Positions 25,133-34,627 of a DNA stretch of 64,000 nucleotides are shown here, in pieces. The translations under genes were made by a program, and so were the position numbers. This DNA comes from CAXRDE01 sp964229355. GTDB lineage: Bacteria > Cyanobacteriota > Sericytochromatia > UBA7694. Location: positions 155,643-219,642 of the forward strand of contig CAXRDE010000022.1 in NCBI GenBank assembly GCA_964229355.1, in the 5' to 3' direction. The notes under the pieces are model-generated. The model was not told the origin of the DNA. It saw only the letters and a program-made list of their open reading frames with translations, and did no database searches. How positions within the stretch are numbered: position 1 is the first letter of the stretch; each line of letters opens with the position of its first letter.

Positions 25133-25822
25133 TTAGCCAAAACGGTAACCCACCCCAGGCTCTGTAATTAACAATTGGGGTTGGGTGGGATCCTTTTCGA
25201 TTTTTTTTCTCAATTGAGACACGTAGACCTGCAGATAGTGGGTTTCATGAATAAACTCAGGCCCCCACAGCTTACGGAGGATTTGAGGGTGGGTTAAAAC
25301 CATGCCCTGATGCTCCATGAGCAGGGCAAGAAAATTAAATTCCGTTTTTGTTAATTTAATGGGACGCGTGTCTTGATGCAGGGTTCTGGCTTGAAGATCT
25401 AAGGTCAAATTGTCGATAGAGAATACCGTTTTGCTCTCCTGAGCAGCGGGGTTTTGCTGTCTTTCGCTATAACGAAGTGCATTGCGAATGCGCGCCAGGA
25501 GTTCTTTGACGCCAAAGGGTTTGGTGAGGTAGTCGTTGGCCCCAAGATCCAGCGCTTTGACTTTGACGGGTTCCTGGTTTTGAACAGACAGAATAATAAT
25601 GGGTGTTTGACTCCACTGACGGATATCTTTGAGTAAATCAATGCCGGAGATATCGGGCAAGCCCAGGTCCAGAATAATAAGATCGGGCGCATGAAGGGCA
25701 ATGGCTTGCAGGCCTTGTTTGCCGTCTTCGGCCAGCGAAACCTTATAGTTTTCTGCCTCAAGGGCAATGTGTAAAAAACGGCGAATTTGGGCTTCATCAT
25801 CAATGACAAGAATATGTTTCAT
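25133..25822 (-). CDS. kdpE: KdpE response regulator
   Basis: KdpE (229 aa) is the OmpR-type activator of kdp genes. The receiver has the acidic pair in VIDDEAQ, the phospho-Asp in LIILDLGLPD (near residue 52), and the Thr and Lys switch residues (IIILSV, LTKPFG). The winged-helix DNA-binding domain occupies about 130-229 (LTKTEFNFLALL, then HYLQVYVSQLRKKIE). Its ATG overlaps the kdpD stop by 4 nt. Direct TTGAG repeats before kdpA and the porin gene are its likely targets. Confidence 0.95.
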   Translation of the reverse strand: MKHILVIDDEAQIRRFLHIALEAENYKVSLAEDGKQGLQAIALHAPDLIILDLGLPDISGIDLLKDIRQWSQTPIIILSVQNQEPVKVKALDLGANDYLTKPFGVKELLARIRNALRYSERQQNPAAQESKTVFSIDNLTLDLQARTLHQDTRPIKLTKTEFNFLALLMEHQGMVLTHPQILRKLWGPEFIHETHYLQVYVSQLRKKIEKDPTQPQLLITEPGVGYRFG

Positions 25823-28473
25823 TCGTCCTCTTCTGTGTTTGGAAATGCAACGGATTTTTGCATGGGTACTTTGATTCTAAAAACTGCTCCTATGGAATTA
25901 TAAGCTTCTATGCTACCCTGGTGAGCCTCAATAATCCCTTTGCAAATTGAGAGCCCGAGTCCCGTCCCTCCGGTTTTAGGGGGATGCCCCTGGTAAAATT
26001 TTTCAAAAAGATGAGGTAAGTCCTCTGCTGAGAGTCCGGGGCCGTTGTCCGCAATAATGACTTCCCAATGGGTTTTTGTGTAATGGGTAGATAAGGAAAT
26101 ACTGCTTTGCGGGGGGGTATGCAGGATTGCATTGTGTAAGAGATTATGGATCACCTGTTCCAATAGCCCAAAATCACCCCAGATAGGCATGGGCTCTGCA
26201 GAGAGTAACATATCGAATTGAAAATCGTGCTGTAAGGTGTCTTTCAAGGGTTCTATACCCGCACGGACAATATCGTTGAGATCATGCCAACTTCTGTTGA
26301 GCACCAGCTTACCGGACTCTAAACGGCTGGCGTCCAGAAGGTTGCTCACGATATGTTTTAAGCGTTGCCCTGCGCTTTGTAAGTCGAGCAGCAACGATTG
26401 AACTAACTTTGGATTTTTTTGTACAGGTTCTTCCTGGAGGTTATGAATGACACCTTGAATGGTGGTGATGGGGGTTTTTAGCTCATGAGAGACAGAGTTG
26501 AGAAGTGCTTCATAAAGAGAATCCGATAGTTTGTTCAGTTCAGCGGTTTTGGCTTGCTCCTGGAGTCTAAAGGTTTCTAAACGCTGTGCCAATTGGGTAA
26601 TCAGGGTTTCTAAAAGACGATGCTGAGATGGAGCCAGCTCCTGGTACACACAAAAACTCAGCACACCGTAAATTCTTGTTTTAAACGCAATCGGAAGGTG
26701 AGTGTTTTCTGCCAATGACAGGCTTGACGTAAATCTTCCCGCAGGCTCCTGGTTACGATAGACCCAATTTCTCACGGCGTCTTCACGGGTATCAGCGGTT
26801 TCAAACTTTTGAGGATCCGTCGTTAAAAGGGCGGTGCAACCTAAAAAATGAGACAGTTGGACCCGGGCGTTCTCAATGACTTCTGCAGCGGTATTTTGGG
26901 ACAGTACGTTTTGATGAAACTGGTACAGCGTGAACAGGCGTTTTTCTCTTTCTTGCCCTAGGCTTTGTTCTTTTTTAAGGCGTCGTACCAGAGAGCCTGT
27001 GAAGAGGGCCACCCCAAAATACAAGATGCACATCAGGGCGTTGTGTGCATCCTGGATGTAAAAGGTATGCAAAGGAGGGATAAAAAAGAAATTCCATGAC
27101 GCCGCGCTGAAGAGTGCAGCCAACAGGATTCCCGGATAAGAGACAAATAAAGATAAGGCCACCAGAAGGGTTAAGAACATCAGACCCACAGAGGCGTAAC
27201 CGATCAAGGGGGAAAGCAAAATACCCAGGCCCGTGGTCAGTATTAAGCTAAAGATAACGGTTGCAAAATGGTGAGGCCGGCTAGCCAACTGCGAATCGGA
27301 GGGAAGCGTTTTACTTTTCGGTCCTGTCGGTCCTGAGAATTTTTGATAGCTGTCCACCATCCAAATGTCCAGACTCTCAGACTGATAAAACAGCTGGTAA
27401 AGGTGTCTGGCGCGTCCATTGAACAAATCCTGCCATAAAGATTGCCTGGGCTTACCGAGGATCAGCTGTGTCGCACGGTGTTCTTCTGCGGCATGCAAAA
27501 GCGCCTGGTGGAGAGAGGAACCCTGGGTATAGGCCATCTCTCCCCCTAAGGCTTGTACCAGTTGAATGTTTTTTCTCAGGGATGCGTTGTGGGTGGGGTG
27601 TGCATTGTTTTCTACATGGAGAGCGATCCACGGGCAGTCAATGTGCTGGGCCATTCTCCGGGTAAAGCGAATAAGGGTTGCTGAACTGGGACTGGGGCCT
27701 ATGGCTACCATGAGTTTGGCTTGAACCTGTAAGGCCCCCGGCCGGCGCTGCTGTGCCAGGATATGTTTGAGATCGCGATCCACGTGATTGGCGGTGATGC
27801 GCAAAGCAATTTCACGCAGGGCAATCAAGTACTGCAATTGAAAAAAGTTTTGTGTGGCCTGCTGAATATTCTTGCTCGCGTAAACTTTGCCTTCTTTGAT
27901 TCTTGCGATCAAAGCTTCCGGGCTTAAATCAATCAACTGTATTTCATCGGCTTCATCTAAAAGGGCATCGGGTACACGCTCATGAATGGGAACGCCGGTC
28001 ATGTTTTGTACCCATTCGGCCTGACTTTCTAAATGTTGCACATTCAGGGTGGTATACACATCATGGCCTGCTTTTAAGAGTTCTAAAACATCCTGATACC
28101 TTTTTTGATGGCGTTGCGGTGGGGCATTCTGGTGAGCGAGCTCATCCACCAAAATCAATTGCGGTTTTTTTTGCAGCGCTCCGTCTAAGTCGAAAGCAGA
28201 GACGTAAGTGCCGCGGTACGCTATTTTTTGGCGGGGAATCTCCGGGAGGTCGGTGAGTAAAGCCTCCGTTTCCTGGCGGCCATGGGTTTCGATGTAGCCT
28301 ATCCATACATCAAGGCCTTCTTGTTTGGCTTTTTGTGCAGCTTGTAGCATGGCGTAGGTTTTTCCTACCCCGGCACACATGCCTAAAAAAACCTTTAACT
28401 TACCGCGCTTTTCACGGTCTGCTTCTCTATCTAAAGCTTCGAGTAGTTTATCGGGATTGAGTTTGTGGCTCAT
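25819..28473 (-). CDS. kdpD: KdpD sensor histidine kinase
   Basis: KdpD (884 aa, full length) senses potassium limitation and turgor. The N-terminal KdpD domain has Walker A GMCAGVGKTY (near residue 31) and Walker B LILVDELAHQN. A Usp-like domain follows (about 245-370), then four clustered transmembrane helices (about 400-500) and a GAF-like region. The kinase core has His in SVSHELKTPITT (near 665) and HATPase boxes DNGPGLS and GTGLGLSICKG. It overlaps both kdpC and kdpE by 4 nt. Confidence 0.96.
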   Translation of the reverse strand: MSHKLNPDKLLEALDREADREKRGKLKVFLGMCAGVGKTYAMLQAAQKAKQEGLDVWIGYIETHGRQETEALLTDLPEIPRQKIAYRGTYVSAFDLDGALQKKPQLILVDELAHQNAPPQRHQKRYQDVLELLKAGHDVYTTLNVQHLESQAEWVQNMTGVPIHERVPDALLDEADEIQLIDLSPEALIARIKEGKVYASKNIQQATQNFFQLQYLIALREIALRITANHVDRDLKHILAQQRRPGALQVQAKLMVAIGPSPSSATLIRFTRRMAQHIDCPWIALHVENNAHPTHNASLRKNIQLVQALGGEMAYTQGSSLHQALLHAAEEHRATQLILGKPRQSLWQDLFNGRARHLYQLFYQSESLDIWMVDSYQKFSGPTGPKSKTLPSDSQLASRPHHFATVIFSLILTTGLGILLSPLIGYASVGLMFLTLLVALSLFVSYPGILLAALFSAASWNFFFIPPLHTFYIQDAHNALMCILYFGVALFTGSLVRRLKKEQSLGQEREKRLFTLYQFHQNVLSQNTAAEVIENARVQLSHFLGCTALLTTDPQKFETADTREDAVRNWVYRNQEPAGRFTSSLSLAENTHLPIAFKTRIYGVLSFCVYQELAPSQHRLLETLITQLAQRLETFRLQEQAKTAELNKLSDSLYEALLNSVSHELKTPITTIQGVIHNLQEEPVQKNPKLVQSLLLDLQSAGQRLKHIVSNLLDASRLESGKLVLNRSWHDLNDIVRAGIEPLKDTLQHDFQFDMLLSAEPMPIWGDFGLLEQVIHNLLHNAILHTPPQSSISLSTHYTKTHWEVIIADNGPGLSAEDLPHLFEKFYQGHPPKTGGTGLGLSICKGIIEAHQGSIEAYNSIGAVFRIKVPMQKSVAFPNTEEDE

Positions 28474-29033
28474 GGCTGTGACCGTTGGAAGTGACGATCT
28501 AAAGCCAGATTTAGCTCAAGAACATTGATGCGCGCTTGTCCCAAAAATCCCGCCTGAGGGGCTTCGGTGTAGTGTGCAATCAGGGGGACGAGTTGGGTCG
28601 GTTTTAGACCACGCGCTCGGGCTACACGCGCGGCCTGATAAGCCACAGCCTGGGGGCTTAAGTGCGGATCCAGACCGCTCCCTGACGCCAGGAGAAGCTC
28701 CTCGGGTACGTTGGGGTTGTTGTGGGCCTGGGAGAGCTTTTCTCTTCTTTGGCGAAGGGTTTGCTTTAATGAAGCGCTGGTGGGCCCGGCTTGACTTGCA
28801 CTTGAAGGCAGGCTGTTGTAATCTCCTGCAGAAGGGCGTGGCCAAAAATACTGGGCCTGGGTAAAGGGCTGTGCGATCCATCGCGAACCCACTTTTTGGT
28901 GGTCTTTGTAGATCAGGCTGCCTTCTGCGGCTGTCTGAAAAAAGCCCTGAGCGATGAGGGTGATGGTGTAGGGGTAAACCACACCGGTTAACAAAGAGAG
29001 GGTCATAAAAAGTTTTAAGGCTGTCAATAGCAT
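28470..29033 (-). CDS. kdpC: Potassium-transporting ATPase subunit KdpC
   Basis: KdpC (187 aa) is the single-span subunit that stabilises the KdpFABC pump and raises its ATP affinity. An N-terminal helix ends in TGVVYPY. The family features FWPRPSAGDYN, GSGLDPHLSPQAV and YQAARVARARG follow. It is 11 nt after kdpB and overlaps kdpD. A different frame open over the same bases (28516-29079) does not resemble any Kdp protein. Confidence 0.95.
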   Translation of the reverse strand: MLLTALKLFMTLSLLTGVVYPYTITLIAQGFFQTAAEGSLIYKDHQKVGSRWIAQPFTQAQYFWPRPSAGDYNSLPSSASQAGPTSASLKQTLRQRREKLSQAHNNPNVPEELLLASGSGLDPHLSPQAVAYQAARVARARGLKPTQLVPLIAHYTEAPQAGFLGQARINVLELNLALDRHFQRSQP

Positions 29034-29044
29034 GGGGGTTCCTC

Positions 29045-31102
29045 CTAGAATATGCCGAGCGTGTTGAGGGCGAGATCAATGGCTTTTATGCCAATAAAAG
29101 GGGCGATAAGACCTCCGACACCGTAGATTAGCAGATTTCTTTTTAAAATACTTTCAGCCTTCATGGGGCGATAAGGTATGCCCTGCAAAGCCAGGGGAAT
29201 GAGGCATACAATAATCAGTGCATTAAAAATAACAGCGCTCAAAATAGCGCTTTGCGGGCTGGCAAGCCCCATTATATTTAATTGACTGAGGGGGCCTGTC
29301 GGCGTACCTGTGGCATAGATGCCCCCAAAAAGGGCGGGTAAAATAGCAAAGTACTTGGCGACATCGTTGGCTATACTAAAGGTGGTCAGCGCGCCCCGTG
29401 TCATTAAAAGCTGCTTGCCGATCTCAACCACCTCAATGAGCTTTGTGGGATTACTATCCAGATCCACCATATTGCCGGCCTCCCGGGCGGCCTGGGTGCC
29501 TGAGTTCATGGCGACTCCCACATCGGCCTGAGCCAGGGCCGGGGCGTCGTTGGTGCCATCACCCACCATGGCTACCATATGCCCTTTTTCTTGCTCTGAT
29601 CGGATGCGCTTGAGCTTGTCTTCGGGCGTGGCCTCGGCCATAAAGTCGTCGACGCCTGCCTCGGTGGCAATGGCCGCTGCGGTTAAGGGATTATCTCCGG
29701 TGATCATAATGGTACGAATGCCCATGCTGCGCAATTGCATAAAGCGTTCCTTAATCCCGGCTTTAACGGTGTCTTTGAGTTCGATAACGCCCAGGATTTG
29801 TTGGTTTTGTGAAACCACCAAAGGGGTACTGCCCCGGTGAGCGACTTCTTTGACTTGTTTTTTTAGGGTTTCTGAAATACGACCCCCTTGTTTTTCAATA
29901 TGTGCAAAAATGCTGTCTGCTGCTCCCTTACGGGTAGAGGTTCCCTTTTCATCGACACCGCTCATTCGGGTTTCTGCTTGAAACGGAATGAACGTATAGG
30001 TATCGCTTTTTTTGATGTCGATACCGTATTGCTCAGTGGCCAGGCTGACAATCGAGCGGCCTTCTGGGGTTTCATCGGCCAGTGATGAAAGCGCCGCCGC
30101 GTAGGCCAATTGTTTCTCTGGGATTCCAGGGGCACAAATAAATCCTGAAGCCATACGGTTACCATGGGTAATGGTCCCTGTTTTATCTAACAGTAAGACG
30201 TCAATATCTCCCGCTGCTTCGACAGCCCGGCCGCTTGTGGCGAGCACGTTTTTTTGGAGCAGCCGATCCATACCGCTAATACCAATGGCGCTTAAGAGAC
30301 CCCCAATGGTGGTGGGAATCAGACACACCAACAAGGCAATGAGGACGGGTAGGGTCACGTCGCTCTGCGCCAGGTTGGTCACGGACTCACTGTAACCCGT
30401 GAAGGCTTTGAGGGTGACCACCGCCAGTAAAAACACCAGGGTGAGGGTGATGAGCAAAATGTTCAAGGCGATTTCATTGGGGGTTTTTTGGCGTTGAGCT
30501 CCTTCGACCAGGTGAATCATTTGATCCAAAAAACTTTCTCCAGGTTCAGCGGTAATGCGAATCAGAATACGGTCTGAAATGACCCGGGTCCCCCCAGTGA
30601 CTGCAGAGCGATCACCGCCACTCTCACGAATCACAGGCGCAGACTCGCCGGTAATTGCAGATTCATCCACTGAGGCAATGCCCTCTATCACTTCTCCATC
30701 GCCAGGAATCATATCGTTGGCTTCACAGATCACGGTGTCGCCCTTGTGCAGTTCAGCGGCTGAAATAATGACGGTCTGGCCGTCCTTTATCACTTTGGCC
30801 TGGGCGTCACTCCGCGTCTTTTTCAAGCTGTCAGCCTGGGCTTTCCCACGTCCTTCAGCAAAAGCTTCGGCCAGATTGCCAAAATAGCTGGTAAACCATA
30901 GCCACAAGGCAATATGTACCTCAAATTGTATGCTTTCTCCCGTGAAAAGATGTGTGAAGACAGTGCCTGTGGTGAGGAGTGCGCCCAGTGTTACCACCAG
31001 CATAACGGGATTTCGTACCTGCTGACGGGGATCAAACTTAAAACATGCATCAAGGGCTGCACGGCGTAAAATAGTAACGTTAAAAATCTGTGATGTAGTC
31101 AT
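29045..31102 (-). CDS. kdpB: Potassium-transporting ATPase ATP-binding subunit KdpB
   Basis: KdpB (685 aa) is the P-type ATPase subunit. It has the dephosphorylation loop TGES, the phosphorylated Asp in DKTGTITHGN (near residue 310), and the hinge MVGDGTNDAPALAQADVG. The IPTTIGGLLSAIG stretch in the membrane domain is also family-typical. The ATG at 31102 (MTTSQIFNVTILRRAALDA) is preferred; the frame to 31156 runs into kdpA. Spacing to kdpA is 4 nt. Confidence 0.97.
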   Translation of the reverse strand: MTTSQIFNVTILRRAALDACFKFDPRQQVRNPVMLVVTLGALLTTGTVFTHLFTGESIQFEVHIALWLWFTSYFGNLAEAFAEGRGKAQADSLKKTRSDAQAKVIKDGQTVIISAAELHKGDTVICEANDMIPGDGEVIEGIASVDESAITGESAPVIRESGGDRSAVTGGTRVISDRILIRITAEPGESFLDQMIHLVEGAQRQKTPNEIALNILLITLTLVFLLAVVTLKAFTGYSESVTNLAQSDVTLPVLIALLVCLIPTTIGGLLSAIGISGMDRLLQKNVLATSGRAVEAAGDIDVLLLDKTGTITHGNRMASGFICAPGIPEKQLAYAAALSSLADETPEGRSIVSLATEQYGIDIKKSDTYTFIPFQAETRMSGVDEKGTSTRKGAADSIFAHIEKQGGRISETLKKQVKEVAHRGSTPLVVSQNQQILGVIELKDTVKAGIKERFMQLRSMGIRTIMITGDNPLTAAAIATEAGVDDFMAEATPEDKLKRIRSEQEKGHMVAMVGDGTNDAPALAQADVGVAMNSGTQAAREAGNMVDLDSNPTKLIEVVEIGKQLLMTRGALTTFSIANDVAKYFAILPALFGGIYATGTPTGPLSQLNIMGLASPQSAILSAVIFNALIIVCLIPLALQGIPYRPMKAESILKRNLLIYGVGGLIAPFIGIKAIDLALNTLGIF

Positions 31103-31106
31103 CGCA

Positions 31107-32795
31107 TTAAAAAACCTTTCCGTTAAGCATGAGGAGGTGTTCGGCAATGGGGCCAAGGGTCAGTACAGGAAAGAACGTCAGCGCGCCGACGATCACAATG
31201 ACTCCTATCAAGACACTGGCAAACAAGAAGCCATCTGTGGGAAACGTTCCGGCGGAAGCGGGCGTGCTTTTTTTGGTGGCCATGTGACCCGCAATGGCCA
31301 GGGCCGGTAAAATGACACCGAATCGTCCTGCCAGCATGGCTATACTGCCGAGTAGGGTGTAAAAAGGGCTTGACGCCGTCAGTCCCCCAAAGGCGCTGCC
31401 ATTATTGTTGGCCTGGGAGCTAAAGGCATATAAAATCTCACTCAAGCCGTGAGGGCCCGCGTTACTGATGCCGGCCAGACCTGACGGGGTTAATACAGCC
31501 ACTGCTGAAAAAATCAAAATGAAAGCGCTGGGTAGCACCACCGCCAGAGCCGCCAGTCGAATCTCAAAGGCCTCGAGTTTTTTACCTAAATATTCTGGGG
31601 TGCGGCCCACCATGAGACCGGTAATAAATACCGTAATGATCACAAACATAAGCATGCCGTATAAGCCCGCACCCACGCCGCCAAAGATCACCTCTCCAAA
31701 TAAGATGTTTAAGAGCAGCACCATGCCGCTTAAGGGATTAAAGCTGTCATGCATGGCGTTAACCGAGCCATTTGACGCTGCGGTGGTATTATTCGCCCAG
31801 AGGACAGAGTTCATGATGCCGAAGCGGGTTTCCTTGCCCTCCCAGTTTTGCGTTATACCCAGAGCTGGGTTGGGTTGGTATTCAAACCAGAGTGCCACGG
31901 CCAAACTGGCAAAAAGGACAATAAACATCACGTAAAGCAATACGGTGCCTTGTTTAATGGAACCCACCATTTTTCCGTAGGTCCAACATAGCGCTGCGGG
32001 TATCAGCAAGAGACTGAGCATTTGTAAAAAGTTGCTCAGGGGCGTGGGGTTTTCGAGGGGGTGGGCAGAATTAACCCCGAAAAAGCCGCCACCGTTGGTC
32101 CCCAATTGCTTGATCGCGATTTGGGATGCTGCAGGACCTTTGGGAATGATTTGCTGCGCTCCTTCTAAAGTGGTAAGGGTTTCATAAGGGGCCATGCTTT
32201 GCACGACGCCCTGGGAGACCAGGGCGACGGCCAATACGATAGCGAGGGGCAATAAGATATACAGCACGCTTCGCACCAGATCGCGCCAGAAATTACCCAG
32301 CTCTTTTTTTTGTTGTGCTGCCAGCCCACGGGTCAGGGCTGCAAAGACACATAAGCCTGTGGCGGCAGAGAGAAAGTTCTGAGTATTTAAGCCCAGCATT
32401 TGTGTCAGATAACTCATCTCAGCTTCTCCGGCGTAAGCCTGCCAGTTTGTATTTGTCACAAAGCTAACGGCGGTGTTAAGAGCCACCCAGATGTTGACCT
32501 GCACATGCTCAGGATTTAAAGGCAGCCAACTCTGACCGATTTGTAGGCCAAATACCGTCAGTATGCCAAGTCCATTGAATAACAAAAGCGAGCCACTATA
32601 GGTTTTCCAGGACATGCTCGCTTGCGGATCGATACCCGTTAGACGGTAAATACCCTTTTCAAGGGGGCCAATCACCGGGCTGAGCCAGGTGGTTTGGTCA
32701 GAAAGCACTTTTGCCATGTAGTTACCTAAAATGGGAATCAGCGCTATAAGTAAGCCGAAATAGAATAGAAGCTGTAACCCTTCGTGTATAGCCAT
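31107..32795 (-). CDS. kdpA: Potassium-transporting ATPase channel subunit KdpA
   Basis: KdpA (562 aa) forms the selective K+ pathway, with about ten helices and four pore loops. The conserved loops TNTNWQAY, TNGGGFFGVNSAHPLENPTPL, NTTAASNGSVNAM and NNGSAFGG are all present. It is the first gene of the kdp operon; no kdpF-like 29-aa peptide can be read in the 83 bp upstream. The start follows AAGGAG. Confidence 0.97.
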   Translation of the reverse strand: MAIHEGLQLLFYFGLLIALIPILGNYMAKVLSDQTTWLSPVIGPLEKGIYRLTGIDPQASMSWKTYSGSLLLFNGLGILTVFGLQIGQSWLPLNPEHVQVNIWVALNTAVSFVTNTNWQAYAGEAEMSYLTQMLGLNTQNFLSAATGLCVFAALTRGLAAQQKKELGNFWRDLVRSVLYILLPLAIVLAVALVSQGVVQSMAPYETLTTLEGAQQIIPKGPAASQIAIKQLGTNGGGFFGVNSAHPLENPTPLSNFLQMLSLLLIPAALCWTYGKMVGSIKQGTVLLYVMFIVLFASLAVALWFEYQPNPALGITQNWEGKETRFGIMNSVLWANNTTAASNGSVNAMHDSFNPLSGMVLLLNILFGEVIFGGVGAGLYGMLMFVIITVFITGLMVGRTPEYLGKKLEAFEIRLAALAVVLPSAFILIFSAVAVLTPSGLAGISNAGPHGLSEILYAFSSQANNNGSAFGGLTASSPFYTLLGSIAMLAGRFGVILPALAIAGHMATKKSTPASAGTFPTDGFLFASVLIGVIVIVGALTFFPVLTLGPIAEHLLMLNGKVF

Positions 32796-32817
32796 TCAAA
32801 TAATCTCCTTTGGTTTG

Positions 32818-32882
32818 ATTCTAAAAAATAAGCACTCAAGAAAGTCTTAAGTCCTGTACAAAAGAGCTCAAGAAAAGCTCAA
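32818..32882 (-). promoter_or_regulatory. kdpA promoter with four-box KdpE-type direct-repeat array
   Basis: Read on the minus strand, TTGAG boxes lie at 32882-32878, 32871-32867 and 32839-32835, plus TTAAG at 32850-32846. Seen from the gene, the offsets are 0, 11, 32 and 43 bp, i.e. two direct-repeat pairs of 11-bp period placed 32 bp apart, all on one DNA face. A -10-like TAGAAT follows at 32823-32818. No good -35 exists, as expected for an activator-dependent promoter. The distal box overlaps the porin stop codon. Confidence 0.7.
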
Positions 32883-33958
32883 AACCAAATGCCACTACTC
32901 ACCATGAACTCCGTGCGCGTGTTTGAAGTGCCGTTGGCATATTCAAAGGTGAGTGAGCTATTGGGCAACATTAATAACTGCCTTCCTTCTAGCCTCACGT
33001 AACTTTGCGGACTCGGCTTGTACTCAGCACCTAAGGTGAGCCCGAAGGACTCCAGGCCTGGAGAAATGATGCGCTCAGGATCTCGGAAGTAACTGAGGCG
33101 TGTGGAAAAACGAAAGGCATGAAAAGGGGCGTAACTCAGGGTTGTATGGCCCCCGTAGTAATTTGCCAGGTCTTCAAAGGCTGCATCCGCCTGTGCCTGT
33201 AACTCAAGGGCATCAGAGAAAACATACTTGAGATTGAGATTATGGTACTGCCGTAAGCGAGCTGGGGTATTTTGATCCTGTTCATTGCCAGCCAGGCCTG
33301 TAAGACTGATCTCTAAAGGGGCAATGGGTTGGTAATGAAACTTCCAGCCCAGGCTTTTATCGCTATTGTTATCCTGGATAAGACCATAGCCATTGAGCAG
33401 ATAAAGCTCTAGCATAAGCTGTTCGTGAGGGGCATGACTTAATTTAATCCCTGACTGAAAATAAGGCTCAAAAACGCTGACCAGGCTGAGTGTGCTCAGG
33501 CGATTGTGGTAAGGCAAGATGGACTCGCTGCCGATGTGGGTTAAGAAAATACCCGCATCCATCCAGAGCGGATTGTGATAGAAGGGCAGCAGGTTGAAAC
33601 CCAGAAATGCTTCTTGCACCTGCATAAATTCTGAAGGCCAGGACGCCAGTGCTATGGTTCCTGCTTGCAGTGTAAGGTGGGCACGGTAGTTAAGATTCTC
33701 TACGGTTTTGAAGGTCAATTGTGCCGTGTTGATTTGAAAGGCGTGACTTAAATAGCCCACGGGATGAATCAGGCGGGAATTCGGTACGGTCGTAAAATCT
33801 TTTTCAGCGCGGGGTACCAGCTTTGCGTCCTCCCAGGCATAGGCCGTATCTAAATAAATTTCAGTCGTGATGGGGGGAGGCAGTTCAAGGGCCCCGACGG
33901 AGGGGGCACTTAGACAAAGACCAATACATCCCACAAGATAGCGTCGCAATAGAGTCAT
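32879..33958 (-). CDS. Outer-membrane beta-barrel porin linked to kdp
   Basis: The 359-aa protein has a signal peptide (about 1-23, ending SVGA). Alternating polar/aromatic strands with short turns follow, and the chain ends in Phe (SSGIWF), the outer-membrane assembly signal. It resembles the OmpL-like/BBP2 porin group found beside kdp or other ion-transport operons. The clear outer-membrane protein means the organism is diderm. It lies 83 bp upstream of kdpA on the same strand and has a promoter with the same repeat array. Probably a potassium-limitation porin; ion selectivity is unknown. Confidence 0.8.
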   Translation of the reverse strand: MTLLRRYLVGCIGLCLSAPSVGALELPPPITTEIYLDTAYAWEDAKLVPRAEKDFTTVPNSRLIHPVGYLSHAFQINTAQLTFKTVENLNYRAHLTLQAGTIALASWPSEFMQVQEAFLGFNLLPFYHNPLWMDAGIFLTHIGSESILPYHNRLSTLSLVSVFEPYFQSGIKLSHAPHEQLMLELYLLNGYGLIQDNNSDKSLGWKFHYQPIAPLEISLTGLAGNEQDQNTPARLRQYHNLNLKYVFSDALELQAQADAAFEDLANYYGGHTTLSYAPFHAFRFSTRLSYFRDPERIISPGLESFGLTLGAEYKPSPQSYVRLEGRQLLMLPNSSLTFEYANGTSNTRTEFMVSSGIWF

Positions 33959-33991
33959 GAGGGTTTTCCTTATTGAAAAGATGCTGTGCAG

Positions 33992-34054
33992 TTTATAAAG
34001 GAAGAACTCAATAAAAACTCAAGGCGAAAAAGGATCGGGTAAAAAAAAACTCAA
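33992..34054 (-). promoter_or_regulatory. Porin promoter with KdpE-type direct repeats
   Basis: Minus-strand TTGAG boxes lie at 34054-34050, 34022-34018 and 34011-34007, at offsets 0, 11 and 43 bp from the gene-proximal box. These are the positions used before kdpA. The fourth expected position (34039-34043) matches only 3 of 5 bases. TATAAA at 33997-33992 is the likely -10. Confidence 0.7.
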
Positions 34055-34161
34055 AAATACAGTTTTTGCGAAAAGAGCTAATGGTCACCACCACCCTGTG
34101 AACAATGGTATTCTGCTAAGCATTGAAACTGCGCTGTGGCAGTGAACACAAGAAGGTCATT

Positions 34162-34539
34162 ATGATAATTAAGGGTAAAGTACGCTCGGGTGAAGGACGC
34201 TCTGCCGAGTGGATGGAAAAACTCAAGGATTTCTATCATGATCGCACGGGGACCTTGTTGTTTCCGGGTACGCTCAACGTGGAACTGGATGCCGAATGGT
34301 CGGCACCTGAAAGTGCATTGCAATTGGATCCCGGATTGTATGGTGGAGAGGTTCCGCTCACGTTGGTACCCTGTCTTTTTATTGGCCGCGAAGCTTTTAT
34401 TGTGCGTACCGCCAAAGCGGAAGCGGGCGTGGGTGTGCACCCCAAAACCATTGTGGAAGTGGCTTCGGATCTCAATTTGCGTAAAGTACACCGTCTCAAA
34501 GACGGCGATGAAGTCAATATCGAAGTTTCAGGCAAGTAA
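34162..34539 (+). CDS. Archaeal-type (CTP-dependent) riboflavin kinase homologue, DUF120
   Basis: The 125-aa product aligns over its length with archaeal RibK. MIIKGKVRSGEGRSAEW matches the MIIEGEVVSGLGEGR start, FPGTLNVELD matches the GTLNLKLD nucleotide-binding motif, and LRKVHRLKDGDEVNIEV matches the C-terminal LREQFNLKDGDVIKI segment. RibK makes FMN from riboflavin using CTP, unlike bacterial RibF. The ATG at 34162 has AAGAAGG upstream; the frame from 34123 adds 13 unrelated residues. The real substrate could be another small alcohol. The next gene also belongs to a CTP-using kinase group. Confidence 0.75.
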   Translation: MIIKGKVRSGEGRSAEWMEKLKDFYHDRTGTLLFPGTLNVELDAEWSAPESALQLDPGLYGGEVPLTLVPCLFIGREAFIVRTAKAEAGVGVHPKTIVEVASDLNLRKVHRLKDGDEVNIEVSGK

Positions 34540-34627
34540 AGGCCTGGATCCCTTGATTTTCAGACAAAATCAAGCTATATTAAAATAAGTTTAAGTTTTC
34601 GTTTAGAAAAGTTCAGGGTTTGATTTT

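Noticed and set aside
28516..29079. Alternative open frame over kdpC
   Set aside because: Its product has no Kdp features, whereas the other frame gives a complete KdpC.
32796..32878. A kdpF gene before kdpA
   Set aside because: No hydrophobic 25-30-codon frame with a start exists in this gap; it holds the repeats and promoter only.
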